From an uncultured Bacteroidales bacterium (lineage in GTDB: Bacteria; Bacteroidota; Bacteroidia; Bacteroidales; Tenuifilaceae): DNA of 5,875 nt. Location: positions 1 to 5,875 of the forward strand of contig CALGIR010000268.1 in the NCBI GenBank assembly GCA_937915475.1. Reading direction: 5' to 3'. The stretch's first letter is position 1, and every line of letters begins with the position of its first letter. The position numbers were made by a program, and so were the translations under genes. The notes under the pieces were generated by a model, which worked only from the letters and a program-made list of their open reading frames with translations, was not told the DNA's origin and made no database searches. This document shows, in pieces, positions 1-5,875 of this stretch.

Positions 1-58
1 AGTGAAGAACAAAAATCTTTGGGGATTACACTGATATATGAAACTATAAAACCCTGTA
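1..58 (+). other. Upstream SusC coding remnant, out of frame with the downstream barrel ORF
   Basis: This stretch looks like coding sequence of the same susC-like gene, but in another frame. The frame of the downstream barrel has stops at 32-34 and 47-49. Frame 1 is open from base 1 to the stop at 91-93, and frame 3 is closed by stops at 3-5 and 39-41. Reading frame 1 up to base 48, then skipping one A of the run at 48-51, gives ...YETI-NPVMRQD..., which joins smoothly. The codons at 50-58 (Asn-Pro-Val), just before the first ATG of the long frame, resemble the 'NP' often seen at this point of SusC barrels. The open stretch is only 16 codons, so the evidence is suggestive. A base-call error in the assembly would look the same. 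Confidence 0.5.
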
Positions 59-1822
59 ATGAGACAAGATTTGATGATGTGGAGAAATTTTGAGAACCGT
101 GCCATCAATAACCTTGCAGTACGCCTTACTCCTTTTGATAACTTTTCGGTTTCGGCAAATGGGGGTTACGACTATATGGACTTTGGCGAGCATCGTTACG
201 AGCCCCAAGAGTATATTGCATCTAGCCACAGTGGTGTTGCAAAAATGTGGCCTCGCTATGTGAATAACCTTACCGGAAATATTGTTATTAATTACGAACT
301 TAGCATTAACGATTCCCATAGGTTCACATTTATGGGTGGTTCTGAAGTTCAAAAATCATCAACAACAGCAAGGTATTACGAAGCGATTGATGTACTTGGG
401 CCCTACTGGGATGATACTCCTCATGGCGATGAAAACACTGATTACCAAGAGACTATAACAAAAGACACTCCTCAAGAGTGGTCCTTTGTGAGTTTCTTTA
501 GCAGAATTCACTACGTTTTTAAAGATAAATATGTTTTTCAAGTACTTGCCCGTACCGATGCATCATCCCGATTTGGGGCAAACTATCGCTACGGGTTATT
601 TCCAGCAGTTTCGGGCGCCTGGAGAATTTCTGACGAAGATTTTTTAAAGGGAAACGAAACACTTAGCACCCTTCGCCTAAGGGCTAGCTATGGGATTACG
701 GGTAATGCGAATTTTGCTAACTATGCATGGTTTGGAACCTATTCAGGGGTAGAGAGCAATGAGTACTATAACAATTACCCTATTATTTATCCCACAAACC
801 TTGAAAACCCAAACCTTCGCTGGGAAACGTTAAACAACTTTGATGTTGGGCTCGAATTCGGTTTTTTCCGAAACCGTATTACAGGTGAAATAGCCTACTA
901 CAATAAAATTACAAAGGATGTCATCATTAATCGTTCAAATGCTCCTTCCACAGGGTTTGACTCATATTGGGACAATGTTGGTGAAGTTCTCAACAGGGGT
1001 TTTGAATTTAACCTTAGGTCGAACAACCTTGTTGGTGAGCTAAAGTGGACCACAAGCCTGAATATAGCCAGAAACCACAATGAGGTATTAAGTATTGGCG
1101 ACCTTTCGCCCGATGCTGTTGGTGGTGGCACTAACGATACTCGAATTGTAATTGGCAAACCCATTGGCTCTAACTATTTGGTTCGCTTTTCGAGAGTAGA
1201 TCCTACTGATGGTCTGCCCATTTGGCTTGATAAGGAGGGCTACGAAACCAAAGTTTTCTCGTTGGATAATAGGGTTGTTGTTGGATCGGTTATTCCCGAT
1301 GCAGTAGGAGGCATTACCAACACCTTTCAGTATAAAGGATTTGACTTTAGCTTTATGTTCGTATTTACCATTGGGGGTAATATATACGACAACTCAGGTA
1401 AACGACAGCTTGGAGTAATTACCGATTGGCAGCTTAGGCAAGAAATTGCTGACCGTTGGCAACAACCCGGCGATAATGCAAGTTACCCTAAGCTAACCCT
1501 TAATCCATCTAACTACCCCGGTTTGCCGGGTGAATGGCAATATAATTCAACCATGTTTTTGTACGATGCATCATATCTTAGGTTGAGGAATTTATCGCTG
1601 GGCTATAACCTACCGCAAAATATTGCTAAAAAGATAATGGCAAAGAGTGCAAGAATTTACATATCTGCAAGCAACCTGCTAACATGGACACGTTTCCATG
1701 GCGATCCCGAAATAGCTCGTGATTTTGAAAATGTTGCCGATAGAAACATGAGTTCAAATATCACCTACTTAACTCCCCCGCAGGAGCAAGTATTTACATT
1801 TGGCCTCGATCTAAGTTTTTAA
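59..1822 (+). CDS. SusC/RagA-type TonB-linked outer membrane transporter, C-terminal beta-barrel part (5' partial, probable frameshift)
   Basis: This is the C-terminal 587 residues of a SusC-family TonB-dependent transporter, which imports oligosaccharides (or peptides) across the outer membrane with SusD as its lid. Family members are about 1000 residues; the signal peptide, carboxypeptidase-like domain, plug and first strands are absent. Family motifs are visible in order: KYVFQVLARTDASSRFG (about 157-173), GLFPAVSGAWRISDEDF (179-195), LRLRASYGITGN (205-216), ENPNLRWETLNNFDVGLEFG (249-268), NVGEVLNRGFEFNL (306-319), GSVIPDAVGGITNTFQYKGF (409-428), YDASYLRLRNLSLGYNLP (502-519), ISASNLLTWTRFHGDPEI (535-552), and a C-terminal strand ending in Phe (FTFGLDLSF), typical of BAM-recognised barrels. 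The ATG at 59 is only the first Met of the open frame: no signal peptide follows it, and homology seems to continue upstream. It lies 19 bases before the susD-like gene. Family assignment is very secure; intactness is doubtful. Confidence 0.95.
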   Translation: MRQDLMMWRNFENRAINNLAVRLTPFDNFSVSANGGYDYMDFGEHRYEPQEYIASSHSGVAKMWPRYVNNLTGNIVINYELSINDSHRFTFMGGSEVQKSSTTARYYEAIDVLGPYWDDTPHGDENTDYQETITKDTPQEWSFVSFFSRIHYVFKDKYVFQVLARTDASSRFGANYRYGLFPAVSGAWRISDEDFLKGNETLSTLRLRASYGITGNANFANYAWFGTYSGVESNEYYNNYPIIYPTNLENPNLRWETLNNFDVGLEFGFFRNRITGEIAYYNKITKDVIINRSNAPSTGFDSYWDNVGEVLNRGFEFNLRSNNLVGELKWTTSLNIARNHNEVLSIGDLSPDAVGGGTNDTRIVIGKPIGSNYLVRFSRVDPTDGLPIWLDKEGYETKVFSLDNRVVVGSVIPDAVGGITNTFQYKGFDFSFMFVFTIGGNIYDNSGKRQLGVITDWQLRQEIADRWQQPGDNASYPKLTLNPSNYPGLPGEWQYNSTMFLYDASYLRLRNLSLGYNLPQNIAKKIMAKSARIYISASNLLTWTRFHGDPEIARDFENVADRNMSSNITYLTPPQEQVFTFGLDLSF

Positions 1823-1841
1823 CGCTAAATATCAATATATA

Positions 1842-3302
1842 ATGAGAACAAAAAATATTTTTATATCAATATTTCTAACCATTAGCTTAATTCTAGGCTC
1901 ATGTAGTGAGTTCCTAGATATTAAACCAGAGGGTGTTCTTCTGAAGGAAGATGCGCTAAATACTCAAGAAGACGTTCGTATGCTCCTAAACTCAACCTAT
2001 ACCGTATTGTTTAGTGGTAGTTTTCTTGGAGGAAGAGTTCAGATTGTTTCAGAACTACTGACAAATAATATTCTTGGGTCAGAATTGGATGGAGATTGGT
2101 TTGTGATATACAATCGGGCATCATCAGTTTTTGAGGGTATTATTGGTGGTCTCTATTCAGAACCCTACATTGCAATTTATCGTGCCAATAACGTATTGGA
2201 AAATCTTGATCTGGTTGAGAACCAAAACGACCGTGATAGGATGGAAGGCGAAGCAAGGTTTGTTAGAGCACTGGCACACTTTGAAACCCTAAGGCTATTT
2301 GCCCAACCCTATGGCTATACACCAGACAATAGTCACTTGGGCATTCCCATTAAAATAAAGTCAAAACCAGAGGGATCGGTTAGAGAAACTGTTAATGACA
2401 GTTATCAGTTTATAATCAGTGAACTTGAAGATGCTGCAGAAATGTTGCCTGAAGAGGCTGATAGTGAATACGATACACATGGAGCATATCCTACAAAATG
2501 GGCAGCCAAAGCATTGCTTGCAAGGGTCTATTTTCAGATGAACGACTTTGAGAATGCATTTAACTACGCAAACGACGTTATTGAGAATGGTCATTATGAG
2601 TTTAGCAGCGTAACTGACGAATACGAAGTTGACGATGAAACCGTAACGCTCCCCATTGAATTTATGGATAGATACTCTAAAATGGGATCTAACGAGGCTG
2701 TTTTTAGGTCTGTAACCATTACCGTAAACCAAGCAGGCGAAACAATTCACGTAAACCGTGGAGGTGAATTCTCTGGAAATATGCGCTCTGATATAGCAGT
2801 TCCTTTCATAAAGATGACTCAAAACGCCTACCTAACTGGCACCTCCGATCCTATTGATTTAAGGGCAATTGCATGGTATGGAAAAAAAGAAGGTTTTAAT
2901 GTATCCAAAAAGTTCAATGATACGGATCAATTAAGCGTACCCATAATTACGATTACTGAATTGAAATTGATAAGGGCAGAGTCCGCAGCAGAGAACAATA
3001 GGGAAATTAACATTGCAATCCAGGACATTCAAGATATTTTCGACAGAGCCTATGGCCCTGGAAACCGGATTGCTCCCACTACAGCAAATGCATTAGTAAA
3101 TGAGGCTAGAAATCAAAGAAAACTCGAATTTATTTTCGAGGGGCATTTAGGACAAGATCTTAAGCGTATTGGAGCTTTGGGCAGAGAAGAAGTAATTATA
3201 AGAGGTGCACCATGGGATTGTCCTGGTTCAGTACTTCAGTTTCCGCAATCAGAAATTGCAAATAACCCAGGGTTTACTGCTAATCCTGAGGGAGGTTGCT
3301 AA
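1842..3302 (+). CDS. SusD/RagB-family nutrient-binding outer membrane lipoprotein
   Basis: A complete 486-residue SusD-like protein, the surface lipoprotein that caps its SusC partner and captures glycan. The start is set by a lipoprotein signal: a hydrophobic stretch (about 5-17), then lipobox LGSC with Cys21, followed by SEFLDIKPEG, the usual SusD N-terminus. Core motifs: GEARFVRALAHFETLRLFAQ (136-155), the TPR-like helical segment KWAAKALLARVYFQMNDFEN (219-238), VPIITITELKLIRAESAAE (366-384), NQRKLEFIFEGHLGQDLKRI (424-443) and LQFPQSEIANNP (465-476). Length is normal for the family (roughly 450-600). The only Cys in the mature chain besides Cys21 are Cys460 and the terminal Cys486, which may pair. 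It lies 19 bases after the SusC stop, so the two should be co-transcribed and form the usual complex. The leader is A/T-rich with no Shine-Dalgarno sequence, as is normal in Bacteroidota. Ligand specificity cannot be read from the sequence. Confidence 0.97.
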   Translation: MRTKNIFISIFLTISLILGSCSEFLDIKPEGVLLKEDALNTQEDVRMLLNSTYTVLFSGSFLGGRVQIVSELLTNNILGSELDGDWFVIYNRASSVFEGIIGGLYSEPYIAIYRANNVLENLDLVENQNDRDRMEGEARFVRALAHFETLRLFAQPYGYTPDNSHLGIPIKIKSKPEGSVRETVNDSYQFIISELEDAAEMLPEEADSEYDTHGAYPTKWAAKALLARVYFQMNDFENAFNYANDVIENGHYEFSSVTDEYEVDDETVTLPIEFMDRYSKMGSNEAVFRSVTITVNQAGETIHVNRGGEFSGNMRSDIAVPFIKMTQNAYLTGTSDPIDLRAIAWYGKKEGFNVSKKFNDTDQLSVPIITITELKLIRAESAAENNREINIAIQDIQDIFDRAYGPGNRIAPTTANALVNEARNQRKLEFIFEGHLGQDLKRIGALGREEVIIRGAPWDCPGSVLQFPQSEIANNPGFTANPEGGC

Positions 3303-3381
3303 AACAATTAAATATTGGAAAGGATGAAACATTCATGATAACAGCGTCAACACACAAGAATTATTGCTTCATGGATGTTCC

Positions 3382-3407
3382 ATACCTGCCTGACGGTAGG
3401 CAGGTGT
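3382..3407. repeat. REP-like palindrome (hairpin) in the gap between the SusD gene and the lipoprotein gene
   Basis: A near-perfect inverted repeat: arm ACCTGCCT at 3384-3391, loop GACGGT at 3392-3397, arm AGGCAGGT at 3398-3405. The arms are exact reverse complements (8 bp), extended outward by a T-G wobble and an A-T pair to 3382-3407. The core is far more GC-rich than the surrounding A/T-rich sequence. From memory, CCTGCCT...AGGCAGG palindromes recur between genes of many Bacteroidota genomes, where they resemble REP elements mobilised by TnpA-REP (RAYT) transposases; no such gene is present here. In RNA it could protect the susC-susD part of the message or weaken read-through. There is no U-run after it, so it is not a typical intrinsic terminator. 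The palindrome is certain; the REP identity is inference. Confidence 0.75.
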
Positions 3408-3433
3408 ACCTTTACAAACAAAACAATAGACAT

Positions 3434-3952
3434 ATGAAAAGATTTCTCATTCACATAAGTATTGCCGCTCTGGCTTTTTGTCTCCTTTACTCTTGCAAGC
3501 CGGAGGAGCTAAAGCCAGTTGGTGATCCTTTCGATAAAGCAGAGCTTATGGTAGGAACATGGGATGTAACCAAAGTTACCCAAGTAGATGTTGATGCTAC
3601 CCTAAAAGGCTACCCACTCTATGCTCGAGAATTGGATATTACAAATGTTTTTCCCAACAACTCCTACACAGATGTTTCAATCACCTTAAACAGTGATCAG
3701 AGTTTTGCATTAGTAAAAGGTAATGCATTTGTTAACTGGCCCGTAAGTGGAACATGGGAATTAAACCACCCAGATCATCCCTCAAAACTATACTTAGTTT
3801 CACAGTTTGATACTCTCTCTCTAAATTTTTCAAGCTTTTCTGACCTCATGATGTCTCCTGCAAAATTAGTTGTTAGTGAAACTAAAAAACAAAAGGTTGA
3901 CGAAGAATATATAGAAGTTATCTATTACAACTACGAAATATCCAAACCGTAG
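3434..3952 (+). CDS. Small lipocalin-like lipoprotein, DUF5004-type, accessory to the SusC/D system
   Basis: A 172-residue lipoprotein. The ATG at 3434 is chosen because it gives a clean lipoprotein signal: MKR, a hydrophobic core (about 4-18), then LLYSC with Cys21, followed by KPEELKP, whose acidic residues may favour surface export. An upstream in-frame TTG at 3296 would add 46 residues, overlap the susD gene and run through the palindrome, so it is rejected. The mature part has GTWDVTKVTQVDVDA (41-55), ELDITNVF (66-73), the strand SITLNSDQSFAL (82-93) and a second SGTWEL (105-110). Repeated G-T-W plus strand patterns suggest a lipocalin-like beta-barrel; the pattern matches my recollection of DUF5004. 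These proteins occur in polysaccharide-utilisation loci and are presumed ligand binders, but no mechanism is established to my knowledge. It starts 131 bases after SusD and ends 18 bases before the next gene, consistent with one operon. No catalytic motif is seen. Confidence 0.82.
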   Translation: MKRFLIHISIAALAFCLLYSCKPEELKPVGDPFDKAELMVGTWDVTKVTQVDVDATLKGYPLYARELDITNVFPNNSYTDVSITLNSDQSFALVKGNAFVNWPVSGTWELNHPDHPSKLYLVSQFDTLSLNFSSFSDLMMSPAKLVVSETKKQKVDEEYIEVIYYNYEISKP

Positions 3953-3970
3953 AACATAAATTACTTAAAT

Positions 3971-4819
3971 ATGAAAAGATTAATATTAGTCTTAATTATA
4001 GCCTTTATCAGTTACTCGGGGTACAGTCAGATCTGTGGTTCGCTAATAGTTTCAACAATACCCGAGGAGCCAACCGCTACAGACGAGATAACCCTAACGG
4101 TTCAATTCACTTGCCCCGAGTACGAGCAATGGGGCGTAGAGGATATATACCTTTGGGTTTGGACTGAAAAGACCGATCAACCCAGTGGATTACCAGATAT
4201 GTTTCCCGATGCTGATGATGTTCAACCCTTAAATGGTTTAGGCGATCAGGCATGGAAAAATTCCAATCCCTATCTGCAAATGGAAAAAATTGATGAAAAT
4301 ACATATCAATACGTATTCACTCCAACTGTTATGTTTAAGCTTAACCCAAGCGATTTACGAAGCATGGGTTTCCTTTGTAAACCAAAGGATGGTGGAGGTT
4401 ATGGCGATCCTGATATGAAAACGGAAGACCAAGAACTGGTTTTTAAATCGCTATCATTTATTGAAGACCTGGGTCGTACATTTCCAGCAACTGTTTCGGC
4501 CAACGATGTTATTACCATTTACTTTAATCAGGGAATTGCTAATGATGCTACGTTTGCAGCTTATACTGGAAATCTTCTTTTAACTATTAGACCCTATGTC
4601 GACATTACAGCTGTTGGCCCCGAAATGGTGTTTTCTGCAATAAAAACAATGAATGGGGATATCCCTGAACACACTGTTACCTTAATACCAAACGAGCATC
4701 TGGATTTATCAAATCTTCCAGAAGGGCAAAAGGTAAATAAACTGATTTATTACTTCCACAACCAGATCAAAACGCTGAAAAGCGAAGAGTTCACAAAAAT
4801 TCTGATTGACTTAAAATAA
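3971..4819 (+). CDS. Secreted two-module Ig-like protein, DUF4961-like, probable glycan-binding accessory
   Basis: A 282-residue exported protein. MKR plus a hydrophobic core (4-14) and SYSGYSQ suggest signal peptidase I cleavage near residue 19-20. Cys22 lacks a lipobox, so this is probably not a lipoprotein, unlike its neighbours. Module 1 (about 27-160) starts PEEPTATDEITLTVQF (31-46) and contains YLWVWTEK (60-67), a Trp at 95, and GFLCKPKDGGG (133-143) followed by KTEDQEL, a pattern I associate with DUF4961-like, CBM/E-set-like proteins of SusC/D loci. Module 2 (about 165-282) restarts with PATVSANDVITIYFNQ (172-187), so the protein looks like a tandem duplication. All four Trp (54, 62, 64, 95) are in module 1; module 2 has none. 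There is no type IX secretion C-terminal domain and no enzyme motif. A gap of 18 bases on the left and 11 on the right supports co-transcription. Glycan binding is inferred from context; the family name is from memory. Confidence 0.75.
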   Translation: MKRLILVLIIAFISYSGYSQICGSLIVSTIPEEPTATDEITLTVQFTCPEYEQWGVEDIYLWVWTEKTDQPSGLPDMFPDADDVQPLNGLGDQAWKNSNPYLQMEKIDENTYQYVFTPTVMFKLNPSDLRSMGFLCKPKDGGGYGDPDMKTEDQELVFKSLSFIEDLGRTFPATVSANDVITIYFNQGIANDATFAAYTGNLLLTIRPYVDITAVGPEMVFSAIKTMNGDIPEHTVTLIPNEHLDLSNLPEGQKVNKLIYYFHNQIKTLKSEEFTKILIDLK

Positions 4820-4830
4820 CACAGAATGCC

Positions 4831-5875
4831 ATGAATAGATTTATTGTAATTCTACTTTCAATATTCGTTTTTGCAGGATGCACCGACGATACAAATGATT
4901 TTGACATATTAGGTGAAGCTGTAAGTGATTTTACACTTCAGTCACCTAGCAATAATGAATTGCTAGTACTTAACTCTGGCGCTACTTTAACCGAGGTAAC
5001 TTTTAGTTGGGAAGCCTCTAAGCCCGGAATAAGTAAGCCAATAACCTACACCATAGAGTTTTATCGAGATGAAGAAATACTTACGGAACCAATATTCACT
5101 TTGCCTTCGGCAAATGTAGGTGTCGACACAAAAGTCACACTAACTCATCAGCAAATTGAAAATTTTCTTGAAACTGATGGAGTTGTTTCTGGGCAAATCG
5201 TTAGTTTAAAATGGCTTGTCAAAGCTACAAACGGCGATATTATTAAAAATTCTTCTATTTATAATATTAGCATAAAACGGTTCGCCGAGGGTTTGTCGCC
5301 GTTTTCTATTATTTCCCCACAAAACCAATGGGTAATAACTCTCGACACTACCTTTTTTCCTGAGCCCGAATTTAAAAATCAGGAGTTTAAATGGGAACCC
5401 ATTACAGTTACGCAATCGACTGATTTACCTGAGGTTTCTGTGCTTTTCGACATTGAAAATGGAACATTTACAAACCCAATTTACAGTTTCGATGCCGTAC
5501 AGGGAGAATCATCGGCTTATGTACCCAAAAAGGAAATTTTTAGCAGTATTGCCGAGGAAGGCTACAGTTTAAATGCCATAAAATGGACCGTTAGAGCTTC
5601 GATTGGAGATCTAACGATAATGGCACCCTCTCAACGTATCATAATTGACACCACTAAATACGAAAGTCTTTTTCTCTTCGGAAGTTCAACAATGTTTGGC
5701 CCCGAAGCAATTAATGGTTATCCAATGTACAAATGTGGTACAACAACGATTTTTGCAGCTAACACTTATTTAACAGAAGGTAATATATTCTTTAGCCTGA
5801 TTCAGAACGAAGGACTATCACTAGGTGTTAATGCCACTTCAAATCTTCTTGAGATTGGGGGTCCTTCGGCTCCAA
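4831..5875 (+). CDS. SusE-like surface glycan-binding lipoprotein (3' partial)
   Basis: The frame is open from ATG 4831 to the window edge (348 codons, no stop), so the C-terminus is missing. An earlier ATG at 4826 meets a stop after two codons. The N-terminus has a hydrophobic core and a relaxed lipobox FAGC with Cys17, followed by TDDTND, resembling the acidic surface-export signal of Bacteroidota lipoproteins. Two Ig-like repeats follow: about 32-150 (SDFTLQSPSNN, TFSWEAS, LKWLVKA) and about 156-273 (SPFSIISPQNQ, EFKWEPI, IKWTVRA). The first matches the SusE N-terminal domain as I know it. From about 277 (YESLFLFGSSTMFG ... YLTEGNIFFSLIQNEG) a SusE/SusF-like starch-binding-type module starts, though the Gly-Trp normally seen near its start is not present. 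In the starch system SusE holds glycan at the cell surface; whether the ligand here is an alpha-glucan is unknown. It is the fifth gene of the run, 11 bases after the preceding stop. Confidence 0.88.
   Translation, partial: MNRFIVILLSIFVFAGCTDDTNDFDILGEAVSDFTLQSPSNNELLVLNSGATLTEVTFSWEASKPGISKPITYTIEFYRDEEILTEPIFTLPSANVGVDTKVTLTHQQIENFLETDGVVSGQIVSLKWLVKATNGDIIKNSSIYNISIKRFAEGLSPFSIISPQNQWVITLDTTFFPEPEFKNQEFKWEPITVTQSTDLPEVSVLFDIENGTFTNPIYSFDAVQGESSAYVPKKEIFSSIAEEGYSLNAIKWTVRASIGDLTIMAPSQRIIIDTTKYESLFLFGSSTMFGPEAINGYPMYKCGTTTIFAANTYLTEGNIFFSLIQNEGLSLGVNATSNLLEIGGPSAP

Noticed and set aside
44..1164. Minus-strand open frames of 60-102 codons opposite the SusC barrel (44-352, 359-541, 898-1164)
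   Set aside because: They are shadows of the real plus-strand barrel, with no motifs of their own.
2361..2822. Minus-strand open frame of 153 codons inside the susD-like gene
   Set aside because: It is antisense to strongly conserved SusD coding sequence, and its translation shows no recognisable domain or signal.
3382..3430. Palindrome as an intrinsic terminator, and TACCTTTA at 3408 as a Bacteroidota -7 promoter element
   Set aside because: The hairpin has no following T-run. The -7-like string does not match TAnnTTTG in full and has no convincing -33 TTTG at the right spacing.
3296..3433. N-terminal extension of the small lipoprotein from a TTG at 3296, adding 46 residues
   Set aside because: It overlaps the end of the susD gene, uses a TTG, translates the palindrome and would bury the clear lipoprotein signal that begins at ATG 3434.
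4107..4304. Minus-strand open frame of 65 codons opposite the two-module secreted protein
   Set aside because: It lies fully within a well-supported plus-strand gene and has no recognisable features.
4826..4834. ATG at 4826 as the start of the SusE-like gene
   Set aside because: It is in a different frame and reaches a stop after two codons; ATG 4831 gives the lipoprotein signal and the long open frame.
5206..5415. Minus-strand open frame of 69 codons
   Set aside because: It is antisense to the SusE-like gene, whose plus-strand frame runs open from 4831 to the window end.
1..5875. CRISPR arrays, tRNA or rRNA genes, insertion sequences, defence genes
   Set aside because: I saw no repeat-spacer pattern, RNA-gene signature, transposase or nuclease motif. 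Apart from short gaps the window is filled by the SusC/D-type genes.

Overview
The window is a fragment of a Bacteroidota polysaccharide-utilisation-type locus, all on the plus strand. The assignment rests on an adjacent SusC/SusD pair, three further secreted proteins of the kinds found beside such pairs, Bacteroidota-style lipoprotein signals (a Cys followed closely by acidic residues), A/T-rich start regions without clear Shine-Dalgarno sequences, and a moderate to low GC content. I cannot place the organism below phylum or class with confidence.

Layout: (1) 1-1822, the C-terminal beta-barrel part of a SusC-like TonB-dependent transporter. The window opens inside this gene, and the reading frame appears to jump by one base near an A-run at 48-51. 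(2) 1842-3302, a complete SusD-like lipoprotein. (3) 3303-3433, a 131-base gap holding a strong REP-like palindrome (3382-3407). (4) 3434-3952, a small lipoprotein resembling the lipocalin-like DUF5004 family. (5) 3971-4819, a secreted protein with two Ig-like modules, resembling the DUF4961 group. (6) 4831 to the window end, a SusE-like lipoprotein cut off by the right edge.

The genes share one strand and gaps of 19, 131, 18 and 11 bases, so they are probably one transcript, with the palindrome in the only roomy gap. The expected working model is a SusC/SusD 'pedal-bin' importer with SusD as the lid, and three accessory surface or periplasmic proteins that bind or hold the glycan. No glycoside hydrolase, lyase, sulfatase, regulator or transposase is visible here, so the substrate cannot be named. 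A SusE-like protein makes an alpha-glucan possible but does not prove it.

No wholly new system is evident. The points most worth checking are the apparent SusC frameshift, the REP-like palindrome, and the domain-duplicated, little-characterised accessory proteins.
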